This document shows positions 1 to 6,128 of a stretch of DNA of 9,751 bases, in pieces (the stretch's first letter is position 1; each line of letters opens with the position of its first letter). The stretch covers positions 1-9,751 of the forward strand of contig JACMLA010000499.1 in assembly GCA_014379815.1 (NCBI GenBank), given 5' to 3'. A model generated the notes under the pieces. The model had not been told where the DNA came from and did no database searches. It was given only the letters and a program-made list of their open reading frames with translations. The position numbers and the translations under genes are program-made. The stretch is from Bryobacteraceae bacterium (lineage in GTDB: Bacteria > Acidobacteriota > Terriglobia > Bryobacterales > Bryobacteraceae).

Positions 1-72
1 CCAGTTCTGCCTCCACCTCCAGTTCTGCCTCCACCTCCAGTTCTGCCTCTACCTCCAGTTCTGCCTCCACCT
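1..72. repeat. 18-bp tandem repeat, four copies
   Basis: Four head-to-tail copies of the 18-bp unit CCAGTTCTGCCTCCACCT start at 1, 19, 37 and 55. The third differs by one C-to-T change, and a short degenerate remnant (CTACCT) follows at 73-78. The array touches the left edge, so the true copy number is unknown. Because 18 is a multiple of three and no unit holds a stop, all frames stay open. Plus frame 1 reads PVLPPP hexapeptides and stops with TGA at 91-93, so it could be the proline-rich tail of a gene entering from the left. Plus frame 3 reads SSASTS and the minus strand reads VEAELE. Without the left flank it cannot be said whether the array is coding or an intergenic minisatellite. Confidence 0.9.
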
Positions 73-77
73 CTACC

Positions 78-158
78 TTGGACTTTTTGCTGATTACTAG
101 TCACTTAAGGGGGCTTGACTTTTTCTGCTTGCTGACTTCACACTGGCATAGTCTAACT
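78..158 (+). promoter_or_regulatory. padR leader with imperfect direct repeats and -35-like hexamer
   Basis: This 81-bp leader is visibly richer in A/T than the genes. It holds two related T-rich segments, TTGGACTTTTTGCTGA at 78-93 and TTGACTTTTTCTGC at 115-128. The second begins with the -35-like hexamer TTGACT (115-120), but no convincing -10 lies at 16-18 bp from it. No Shine-Dalgarno sequence precedes the padR ATG, so initiation may be leaderless or use a non-canonical site. The palindrome ACTAGT lies at 96-101. That the padR promoter lies here is inference from position. Confidence 0.4.
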
Positions 159-161
159 ATG
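147..161. promoter_or_regulatory. candidate PadR operator (palindrome over the padR start codon)
   Basis: A perfect inverted repeat, CATAGT (147-152) and ACTATG (156-161) around the 3-bp centre CTA, covers the padR start codon. PadR proteins bind short inverted repeats as dimers and often repress their own gene, so this is the natural candidate for autoregulation. Six-bp arms can arise by chance, and no second copy was found, so the call is tentative. Confidence 0.4.
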
Positions 162-509
162 GCAGACGATTTGGGGCGCGAGGAAATTCCGCCTGGCACG
201 TTATACATGCTGATCTTGAGGATGCTTGCCCGGCATGGCGAACTGCACGGGTATGAGATTGCCAATTGCATCCAGCAAGTATCGGACGAGGTTCTGCAGG
301 TGGAAGAGGGCTCCCTGTATCCCGCTCTGCAGCGGATGCTGTTGAAGGGATGGGTGATTGCAACCTGGGGCGTGACAGCAGGCAACAGGCGCGCCCGGTA
401 TTACAAATTGACGAGTTTGGGCACGAGGCAACTGCATGCCGAGATCGAGCGGTATCGGCGTGTCAGCCTCGCCATTGGCAAAGTGCTTCATGCAGAGGAG
501 GGGCTTTAG
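159..509 (+). CDS. PadR-family transcriptional regulator
   Basis: This is a 116-residue winged-helix repressor of the short, Acidobacteria-type PadR class (TIGR03433-like). The PadR domain fills nearly the whole chain. It has the opening helix GTLYMLILRML (13-23), the LHGYEIA segment (29-35), the signature VEEGSLYPALQRMLLKGWV (48-66) containing the recognition helix, and the wing with RRARYYKLTSLG (77-88). A C-terminal helix (about 89-110) would form the dimer arm. The frame is open upstream through the tandem repeat, but I chose the ATG at 159 because the domain begins just after it; an ATG at 78 would add 27 residues unlike the family. The gene is followed after 2 nt by the ADOP permease, whose ribosome site lies inside the padR 3' end, so the two are coupled. 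The signal that PadR senses is not visible. Its likely role is repressing this operon. Confidence 0.93.
   Translation: MADDLGREEIPPGTLYMLILRMLARHGELHGYEIANCIQQVSDEVLQVEEGSLYPALQRMLLKGWVIATWGVTAGNRRARYYKLTSLGTRQLHAEIERYRRVSLAIGKVLHAEEGL
494..503 (+). promoter_or_regulatory. ribosome binding site of the ADOP permease
   Basis: AGAGGAGGGG lies inside the last codons of padR, 8 nt before the ATG at 512. It fixes the permease start and rules out the longer in-frame reading that begins at 266 within padR. It also implies translational coupling. Confidence 0.8.
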
Positions 510-511
510 AC

Positions 512-3241
512 ATGTTCACCGGTGCCTGGTTTGGAGAGTTCTTACGACGTTTACAGTTTCGGCTGAATGGAACGCGCTTTGACCGCGACCTCGCTGAGGA
601 GATGCAGTTGCACATGGATCTCCGGGCTTCGGAGAAGCGAATCGGGGCCACGTCTCCGGAGGACGCCAGAGCAGCCGCGCGACGTCAGTTCGGCAACCCG
701 GTGTCTCTTCAGGAAGCCAGCAGGGAAGCGTGGGGCTGGACCTTCGTCGATACATTGGTCCAGGATCTTCGGTACGGCTGTCGCGCGCTGTCAGATCAGC
801 CCGGGTTCACGGCAACTGCAGTGCTCTCGCTCGCCCTTGGCATAGGTGCGAATACCGCAATATTCGGAGTAATCAATGCCGTGATGCTGCGGTCGCTACC
901 GGTTGAAGACCCGCAGGCGCTGGTCCAGTTACGGCTGGGGACTGGTGGCGATGACGAGGTGAGCACACCAATCTGGGAACAGATTCGGGACAATCAGCAG
1001 GCTTTCTCAGGGGTCCTCGCATACTCTCCCGACCGGTTTAACCTGGCAGACTCCGGACAAGTTCAATATGCGCAGGGCATGTGGGTGAGCGGTGATTTTT
1101 TTCGGGTACTTGGTGTTCCCGCCCTCGCTGGACGGGCATTTACGCCAGCCGATGATCGTTGGGGCGGTGGAAGCGATGGAGCTGTTGCCGTGATCAGTCA
1201 TAGTTTTTGGAAAAGCCATTGGAACGGTAATCCGGATGTGATCGGCAAGGTGCTTCGCCTGAACCGGCAGAGCTTCGTGGTTGTGGGAGTCACCCCGCCC
1301 TGGTTTACGGGACTGAACGTGGATCGCGGTTTCGACGTGGCTATCCCAATCGGCTGCCAGCCCATTTTTCGGGACGGGAATGAGCAAGTGGACGAGGCCT
1401 TTCACTGGTGGCTGAGGGTGGTTGGCCGCCTTGGTCCCGGAAGCACTCTGAAGCTGGCGGAGCAGCAAATGCATGCGATAGGTCCGCAGATTCTGCTCCC
1501 CAGCCTGCCCCCAGGCCAGAATGCAAAAGAGAAAGCTGAGTATTTGAATGCCAGGATCTCGCTGCAGCCGGCCGGACTCGGCTTTTCACAAACCAGAGTG
1601 CAGTACCGCTTCGCACTGTACACACTGATGTCTATCGTCGGAGCTGTCCTTCTAATCGCGTGCGCCAACATTGCCAACTTGCTTCTGGCGCGGGGCTCGG
1701 CGAGGCAGAGAGAGCTTTCGGTTCGCATGGCTATCGGTGCCAGCCGGGGCCGGGTGGTTCGTCAACTGATGACCGAGAGTTTGTTGCTGTCGGGTATGGG
1801 AGCTGGCGTTGGGCTGCTGTTTGCGATGTGGGGCAGCCGGGTGCTGCTACAGCTACTGTCTACCGCACGGAATCCGGTGGACATTCCGATCTCGCCGGAC
1901 ATTCGCCTGCTGGCCTTTACTACGCTGGTCGCGGGATTGACGGCGCTTTTGTTTGGTTTGGCTCCCGCTTTGCGCTCCACTCGGTTCGGGCTGAATGCAG
2001 TCCTGAAGGAGAACCAGAGGGGCACTGTTTCTGCGACGAGTTTGTTCACCGGCGGGAATCTTTTGGTGGTGGGGCAAATCGCGCTCTCCGTGGTGTTGCT
2101 GGCAGGCGCTGGTCTGTTTATTAATACGCTTCGCAACCTGCTTAGCGTGGACACTGGCTTCGACCGCCGGAACGTTCTGCTGATGAACGCCGGGCTGCCG
2201 CAGGATACAACTCCCCAGCAAAGGATGCAAACCTACCGGACCACCTTAAGCCGCCTTCAGGAGATCCCGGGAGTGATCTCTGCCGCATCCTCGGTGCTGA
2301 CACCGATCAGCCCTGAAGGATGGGCACAACCGGTCTACCCTGATGGCGTTACCGGCGAATCTCCCAGGGACACGCTTGCCTTTCTGAACCGGGTATCCAC
2401 CGGGTACTTTCGCACGATGCGAACACCCCTGATTGCCGGACGCGAGTTCCAGCAGCGGGACACACTGCACGCGCCGCGAGTTGTTCTCATTAATGAGACA
2501 ACGGCGCGTGATTTTTTCGGTGACGTGAATCCTCTCGGGCGAACCATTGGTATGGATAAGCCAGGAGATGTGGCCAACCCGGGCAAGATGCCGCAGGAGC
2601 TGTATCAGGTAATTGGCGTGGTGAAGGACACTAAGTACAACCGAATCGATGAAAAGCCCCGCAGAATCGTTTACCTCGCCGGAGAGCAGGACCCACAACC
2701 CGGTTCCAGCTTACGTTTCCTGATGCTTGCCGCGACACCTGCGGAGGCTCTCGTCCCTGCCATTCATGCTGCTCTGTCAGAGGGTGGTCAGAACATTTCT
2801 CTGGAGTTCCGGACACTGGAGGCACAGGTGAATGACTCGCTGCTTCAGCCCGGTCTGGTCGCCATACTGTCATCGGTGTTCGGGGCGGTGGCCCTTCTTC
2901 TGGCTATGCTGGGCCTGTACGGAATTACGGCGTATTCGGTGACTCGCCGCAAGAACGAAATTGGACTTCGCATTGCTCTGGGTGCACGGCCTCAGGCAGT
3001 TGTCTGGCTCATCTTGCGGGATGTGGCCATTCTGCTCGCAGTGGGCTTGGTGGCAGGGTCGGCAGCATCTGTTGCGGCAGGGCGCGTAGTCTCCAGCCTG
3101 CTTTATGGGATTCCGCCAAACGCGACCGGGCCGCTGGTTACCGCGGCTCTGATCCTCGCCGTTTCTGCTGCGATCGCGGCCTCGGTACCGGCAGGCCGGG
3201 CGGCACGACTTGATCCCATGACAGCGCTGCGGGAAGAGTAG
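512..3241 (+). CDS. ADOP-family ABC permease (MacB/FtsX-type, duplicated, no ATPase)
   Basis: This 909-residue inner-membrane protein matches the Acidobacterial duplicated orphan permease family (TIGR03434-like). A soluble N-terminal segment (1-95) precedes TM1 (about 98-122), where the LGIGANTAIF motif typical of these proteins lies. A large periplasmic MacB_PCD-like domain (about 125-365) follows. The first FtsX core (about 368-490) contains ANIANLLLARGSARQRELSVRMAIGASR (385-412). A new TM at about 515-540 opens the second half, whose periplasmic domain spans about 545-775. The second FtsX core (781-895) contains TRRKNEIGLRIALGAR (811-826). I count eight membrane segments. The chain ends DPMTALREE, the usual ending of the family. 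There is no Walker A or B motif, so any transport or mechanotransmission would need an ATPase encoded elsewhere. Substrate is unknown; MacB relatives export peptides, lipoproteins or drugs. It is the second gene of the padR operon. Confidence 0.93.
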   Translation: MFTGAWFGEFLRRLQFRLNGTRFDRDLAEEMQLHMDLRASEKRIGATSPEDARAAARRQFGNPVSLQEASREAWGWTFVDTLVQDLRYGCRALSDQPGFTATAVLSLALGIGANTAIFGVINAVMLRSLPVEDPQALVQLRLGTGGDDEVSTPIWEQIRDNQQAFSGVLAYSPDRFNLADSGQVQYAQGMWVSGDFFRVLGVPALAGRAFTPADDRWGGGSDGAVAVISHSFWKSHWNGNPDVIGKVLRLNRQSFVVVGVTPPWFTGLNVDRGFDVAIPIGCQPIFRDGNEQVDEAFHWWLRVVGRLGPGSTLKLAEQQMHAIGPQILLPSLPPGQNAKEKAEYLNARISLQPAGLGFSQTRVQYRFALYTLMSIVGAVLLIACANIANLLLARGSARQRELSVRMAIGASRGRVVRQLMTESLLLSGMGAGVGLLFAMWGSRVLLQLLSTARNPVDIPISPDIRLLAFTTLVAGLTALLFGLAPALRSTRFGLNAVLKENQRGTVSATSLFTGGNLLVVGQIALSVVLLAGAGLFINTLRNLLSVDTGFDRRNVLLMNAGLPQDTTPQQRMQTYRTTLSRLQEIPGVISAASSVLTPISPEGWAQPVYPDGVTGESPRDTLAFLNRVSTGYFRTMRTPLIAGREFQQRDTLHAPRVVLINETTARDFFGDVNPLGRTIGMDKPGDVANPGKMPQELYQVIGVVKDTKYNRIDEKPRRIVYLAGEQDPQPGSSLRFLMLAATPAEALVPAIHAALSEGGQNISLEFRTLEAQVNDSLLQPGLVAILSSVFGAVALLLAMLGLYGITAYSVTRRKNEIGLRIALGARPQAVVWLILRDVAILLAVGLVAGSAASVAAGRVVSSLLYGIPPNATGPLVTAALILAVSAAIAASVPAGRAARLDPMTALREE

Positions 3242-3250
3242 GAAGCGACT
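3242..3250. other. 9-bp convergent gap
   Basis: Only nine bases separate the stop of the permease (plus strand) from the stop of the GDPD-like gene (minus strand). There is no room for an intrinsic terminator, so the two transcripts probably overlap at their 3' ends or terminate inside the opposing gene. Confidence 0.8.
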
Positions 3251-4843
3251 CTAGCGGTAGCGATCCTGGCCGGGGGCTCGCGGGAGTTCGAGGGCCCAGG
3301 CGTTGGTTTCCCTTAGGACCTGGTCGCCTGACGGGATCCTGCTATCGAGCAGCCTCAGAAGCGCGTTGGCTTTGGCTACGCCGCTGGGCGAGCGGACCGC
3401 TTCGGTGAGGGTACCTGCACTTGGCCGTTGCAGCACCAGCGAGGCTCCGGCGAGGTCGAAACGGCCGGGATGCAGGGGCCGGATATCGGCTGCCGATTTT
3501 CTGACATAGGCCAGGAGCCATGTCGTCGACTCCGGAGTGCGGAGGTCGCCAAGGGCTTCCACAACCAGCTCCCGGGTACGCCAGTCGAGCCACTCCACAG
3601 GATTGCCAGGGAAAGACGCGTCCGCGATATTTGCGAGTTCGGAATGCTGGCTGTCGTGCCATTGAATCAGCAGGGGTACAGAGGAAACACTGCCTAGCTC
3701 AGCCAGAGCTTCGACGGCTGTGGCGGCATCGAGCCCGTGGTACATCCAGTCGCGGTGCAGCGTGCGACCCGTTACCTGACGCTCCAGTGCGCGGATGACT
3801 TCGGGGTACGGACGCCCCAGCTGACCGAGCCGGCGGGCGGCCCAGGCACGCTCCACCAGGCGTCTTGTGCGGTACTGCTGACGGCCGGCGTCGCCATCGG
3901 CATTGAAGCGCTCGGCATCGTCTGCATCGTTCAGGATGTTCACCAGGTCGCTTGTATTGTCTGGATTAATAGCGGAACAAATGTTGTACACCGATTGCAT
4001 CGGACGGTCTGAAGACCCGGGAGCCCAGTTCGGCTGCCACCATTTCCGCAAATCCGCCGGCAGGGCTACCGGCTCGTACGCGGGTCTGCCCAGCACCATG
4101 GCTGCAACTCTTGGATCGTCCACCAGAATTTGTTGACCGGCTTTGTCCAGATCTTCGCGAGTTGCTGCCGGATCCAGATCGCGACCGAAATTGTAGAGAC
4201 CCGATGCTTTGTATTGCAGCTGCTTTGCTTCCGCACGGGCCCGGAGGCGGGCAGCATTTGCGGTGTTGATGCTGACCACGTGATCCCACATGTCCGCCTG
4301 ATCCAGAAGTGCTCCGATGGCGTCCTCCAGACCTGGTTCTTTCACGTCGAGGTGGATGAGAGCCGCGCGCCGGCGTAGCAGTTCCAGAACAGCCACGAGC
4401 GTAGGTACGTTTGTGCGCCTGTCGGCTGTACCGTAGCGCTGCCGCATACCAAGCGACAGAAGCTCGTAGTACGTCAGGTGATTCATGGGGCCAAAGCCAT
4501 TGGTGAGGCGCTCGAGGTAGTCGTCATGGAGCATGACGAGCACACCGTCGGCGGTGCGGCGGATGTCAATCTCGTTCCCATCGGCGCCGTAGTCCATGGC
4601 CGCTGCATAAGCTTCCAGCGTGTTCTCAGGCGCGAAGGCAAATGCGCCGCGGTGAACGAGGACGGCGGGCCCTTTCCGGCGCTCCGCGACTTTGGCGTGA
4701 CGGGCTGCACGGGCTTCGTCGCTGTCCGGTTTCAGGACGTCCGTATAACCGAGAAGTGGCTCTTCCTGCCAGCAGCGGGTGTCGCCAAAGGCCGGTACCA
4801 TCGCAACGGCAAGCAGACTTATCAGGATCAGCGTGCATTTCAT
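3251..4843 (-). CDS. secreted glycerophosphodiester phosphodiesterase-like protein with helical-repeat C-terminus
   Basis: This 530-residue protein starts with a Sec signal peptide (1-20, cut near AFG|DT), so it acts in the periplasm or outside. Its GDPD TIM-barrel part spans about 60-245. It has HRG (64-66) and PENT (72-75), the metal pair E91 and D93 in EIDIRRTADG, and HDD (106-108) with catalytic-type H106. The segment IHLDVKE (163-169) sits where the third metal ligand belongs. The spacing H64-H106 (42 residues) is that of true GDPDs, which cleave glycerophosphodiesters to glycerol 3-phosphate and an alcohol. The third ligand position appears to be D166 rather than the usual Glu. Residues about 320-505 are not part of a normal 240-300-residue GDPD. 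They form amphipathic helix pairs (for example 375-395 and 422-445) resembling HEAT or PBS-lyase repeats, possibly for binding partners. It is a single gene, divergent from the SRPBCC gene. No clear Shine-Dalgarno sequence precedes the ATG; the signal peptide supports this start. Confidence 0.88.
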   Translation of the reverse strand: MKCTLILISLLAVAMVPAFGDTRCWQEEPLLGYTDVLKPDSDEARAARHAKVAERRKGPAVLVHRGAFAFAPENTLEAYAAAMDYGADGNEIDIRRTADGVLVMLHDDYLERLTNGFGPMNHLTYYELLSLGMRQRYGTADRRTNVPTLVAVLELLRRRAALIHLDVKEPGLEDAIGALLDQADMWDHVVSINTANAARLRARAEAKQLQYKASGLYNFGRDLDPAATREDLDKAGQQILVDDPRVAAMVLGRPAYEPVALPADLRKWWQPNWAPGSSDRPMQSVYNICSAINPDNTSDLVNILNDADDAERFNADGDAGRQQYRTRRLVERAWAARRLGQLGRPYPEVIRALERQVTGRTLHRDWMYHGLDAATAVEALAELGSVSSVPLLIQWHDSQHSELANIADASFPGNPVEWLDWRTRELVVEALGDLRTPESTTWLLAYVRKSAADIRPLHPGRFDLAGASLVLQRPSAGTLTEAVRSPSGVAKANALLRLLDSRIPSGDQVLRETNAWALELPRAPGQDRYR

Positions 4844-4900
4844 GACTTGAGAAAGAGTAGCGTGCGGGAGTTACGTCTTGATTGCAGATTGTAAACAGTC

Positions 4901-4929
4901 TTGACGGTCGGTCAGGGTTAGTGCATAAT
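4901..4929 (+). promoter_or_regulatory. sigma70-like promoter of the SRPBCC gene
   Basis: TTGACG (4901-4906) and CATAAT (4924-4929) are separated by exactly 17 bp. Each hexamer has five of six consensus bases. Transcription would start near 4936, leaving a leader of about 45 nt before the ATG at 4981. This also argues against the earlier in-frame ATG at 4882, which would lie upstream of the promoter. Confidence 0.7.
4902..4914. promoter_or_regulatory. candidate operator (inverted repeat over the -35 box)
   Basis: TGAC (4902-4905) and GTCA (4911-4914) flank GGTCG, giving a 13-bp interrupted palindrome that overlaps the -35 box and spacer. The shape and the GGTCGGTCA composition resemble TetR-family operators. 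No TetR gene is in the window, so the binding protein is unknown. The short arms make chance possible. Confidence 0.3.
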
Positions 4930-4966
4930 CGAATGGTTATACAACTGAGTGGTAATGTACAAAAAC

Positions 4967-4972
4967 AGGAGA
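4967..4972 (+). promoter_or_regulatory. ribosome binding site of the SRPBCC gene
   Basis: AGGAGA lies 8 nt before the ATG at 4981. It decides this start over the in-frame ATGs at 4882 and 4933, neither of which has such a site. Confidence 0.85.
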
Positions 4973-4980
4973 CATCACTT

Positions 4981-5475
4981 ATGAAGAACACAGGAACATT
5001 GAAAGTTACTACACCTACCGACCGCGAAATTGTTATGACGCGAGTCTTTGAAGCGCCTCGCCAGATGGTCTTCGAGGCGTTCAGTAAGCCCGAGATTTTG
5101 AAGCGGTGGTTCGGGCCGCGGGGCTGGTCGCTGGTAGTCTGCGACGTGGATCTGAGGATAGGCGGGTCCTTCCGCTTTGTTTTGCGTGGCCCCGACGGGA
5201 CGGACATGGGTATGCGCGGTGTCTATCGCGAGATTGCGGCTCCCGAGCGCTCTGTCCATATCGAGTCTTTCGATGACTTCCCGGGTGAATCGCAGGTGAC
5301 CAGCGTTTTTGTGGAGCAGGGAGGCAGGACTACACTCACGGTTACGGTGCTGTACCCCTCGGTGGAAGTCCGCGACGCTGTCATCAAATCCGGCATGGAG
5401 CACGGTGCTGCAGAGAGCTACGACCGGCTTGCGGAGTTGCTGGGGCTCCCGGAGGCTGCGCACTCACACGCGTAA
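4981..5475 (+). CDS. SRPBCC / AHSA1 (START-like) domain protein
   Basis: This 164-residue, probably cytoplasmic protein is a single helix-grip domain of the AHSA1 branch (activator of Hsp90 ATPase homologue 1-like). Hallmarks are FEAPRQMVFEAFSKPEILKRW (23-43) followed by FGPRGW (44-49), the strand DLRIGGSFRF (57-66), the strand GMRGVYREI (77-85), and the C-terminal helix SGMEHGAAESYDRLAELL (137-154) that closes the ligand cavity. The length is normal for the family. Such proteins bind hydrophobic ligands in an internal cavity, but the ligand is rarely known and cannot be read here. Bacterial members are frequently encoded beside an ArsR-type regulator; none is present here. The gene has its own promoter and ribosome site. 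The next gene follows after 54 bp on the same strand with no obvious terminator between, so it may head a three-gene transcript with the thioredoxin-like and MCP genes. Confidence 0.9.
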   Translation: MKNTGTLKVTTPTDREIVMTRVFEAPRQMVFEAFSKPEILKRWFGPRGWSLVVCDVDLRIGGSFRFVLRGPDGTDMGMRGVYREIAAPERSVHIESFDDFPGESQVTSVFVEQGGRTTLTVTVLYPSVEVRDAVIKSGMEHGAAESYDRLAELLGLPEAAHSHA

Positions 5476-5529
5476 GGAAACTGAAACGCTTCAAGAGAAG
5501 AACGGACCCCTCGAGCCACTGTTTTCCTG
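5476..5529 (+). other. 54-bp gap, possible intra-operon spacer
   Basis: I see no strong hairpin with a T-run and no convincing promoter here. The only fold is CTTC-AAGA-GAAG (4-bp stem), too weak for a terminator. Read-through from the SRPBCC gene is plausible. Confidence 0.4.
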
Positions 5530-6126
5530 ATGAAGGTTGCCAGAGCCAGGGTTTCGATGTGGTCCGTCTTCCTCGTGTTGCTTTCCATTGCTCTGTCTTC
5601 GCTGCTTGGGGCGCTTCTGATGGCAGCGCATCTGCCTGCACCAGTCGATCCGTCTGGACTGCCTGCACTTTTGTCGCGTGAGCCTGGCCGATATGGTGGG
5701 TGGCAGGCTGTTCACGTCATTGCGGCGGGTTGCAATTGCTCTCTTGCGGTGGCGGACTACCTGGTGAACCGGCGTCCTCTGAAGCACTTGAAAGAAAGAG
5801 TCGTGATTGCAGGGTCGGACGAACTGCTGCTAGCGAGGCTGGCAAAATCGTCTTTCTCTGTGACTACCCTGCCAGCGGAAGAAGCTGCAAACCGGTATCA
5901 TTTGCGGGGTGCACCGTGGCTGATCTTTCTGTCTCCTGACGGCAAGGTCGCCTATGCCGGTGGGTACGCAGCAACCGCGGCTGCGCTGGACGGCTACCAG
6001 GATGCTCGAATCTGGGAACAATTACAGGCAGGTTCGTCCGTGCGCGAACTGCCAGCCTTTGGGTGCGTAACCGGCCGGCGGCTGCAACGCGCGATCGATC
6101 CGCTCGGCTTGAAGTACGGGAGTTAA
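5530..6126 (+). CDS. membrane-anchored thioredoxin-fold protein with CxC centre (RedB-like)
   Basis: This 198-residue protein has a basic N-terminus (KVARARVS), one membrane helix (about 11-33) and a domain that should face the periplasm. The domain reads as a thioredoxin fold. GCNCS (67-71) sits at the start of the first helix, where thioredoxins carry CxxC, with cysteines C68 and C70 only one residue apart. GAPW (127-130) carries the cis-proline-type P129, followed by a strand and a [10 protein letters not shown] hairpin (137-146), the usual thioredoxin/TlpA ending. A third cysteine, C179, lies in a conserved-looking tail ([10 protein letters not shown], 177-186). It recalls proteins annotated RedB, but I am not certain of that name. 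A role in periplasmic thiol redox or metal handling is inference. The start lacks a good ribosome site; ATG 5557 (residue 10) with CAGGG just upstream is an alternative. The MCP gene begins 2 nt after its stop. Confidence 0.75.
   Translation: MKVARARVSMWSVFLVLLSIALSSLLGALLMAAHLPAPVDPSGLPALLSREPGRYGGWQAVHVIAAGCNCSLAVADYLVNRRPLKHLKERVVIAGSDELLLARLAKSSFSVTTLPAEEAANRYHLRGAPWLIFLSPDGKVAYAGGYAATAAALDGYQDARIWEQLQAGSSVRELPAFGCVTGRRLQRAIDPLGLKYGS
6118..6122 (+). promoter_or_regulatory. ribosome binding site of the MCP
   Basis: GGGAG lies inside the last codons of the thioredoxin-like gene, 6 nt before the ATG at 6129. It selects this start over the longer in-frame reading from 6063, which would overlap the upstream gene by 64 bases. 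Confidence 0.7.
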
Positions 6127-6128
6127 CT

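Larger units (their letters stand above)
4844..4980. other. divergent intergenic region
   Basis: This 137-bp region separates the minus-strand GDPD-like gene from the plus-strand SRPBCC gene. The plus-strand promoter is clear. For the minus strand a -10-like TACAAT can be read at 4893-4888, but no good -35 lies at the right distance, so that promoter is not called. Confidence 0.6.

Noticed and set aside
1..72. CRISPR array
   Set aside because: The 18-bp units are directly adjacent with no spacers; this is a simple tandem repeat.
78..158. N-terminal extension of PadR (27 extra residues from ATG 78)
   Set aside because: PadR proteins of this class begin a few residues before the first helix, and the extra stretch is derived from leader sequence adjoining the tandem repeat.
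266..511. In-frame upstream extension of the permease reading frame starting inside padR
   Set aside because: It overlaps padR in another frame, its residues do not resemble the family, and AGAGGAGGGG 8 nt before 512 marks the real start.
1007..1474. 155-codon minus-strand open frame inside the permease gene
   Set aside because: It lies wholly inside a well-supported gene, has no recognisable domain and is what a GC-rich gene gives on its other strand.
1660..2124. 154-codon plus-strand frame inside the permease gene
   Set aside because: It is the alternative frame of the first FtsX core; the permease motifs are intact across it, so no frameshift is needed.
4882..4980. 33-residue N-terminal extension of the SRPBCC protein
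   Set aside because: It would start upstream of the best promoter, lacks a ribosome site and adds nothing like the family; AGGAGA before 4981 is decisive.
4626..5207. 193-codon minus-strand open frame across the GDPD 5' end and the SRPBCC gene
   Set aside because: It overlaps two strong genes in wrong frames and spans their intergenic region, with no family resemblance.
6063..6128. 22-residue N-terminal extension of the MCP
   Set aside because: It lies inside the upstream gene, is arginine-rich and has no ribosome site; GGGAG sits 6 nt before 6129.
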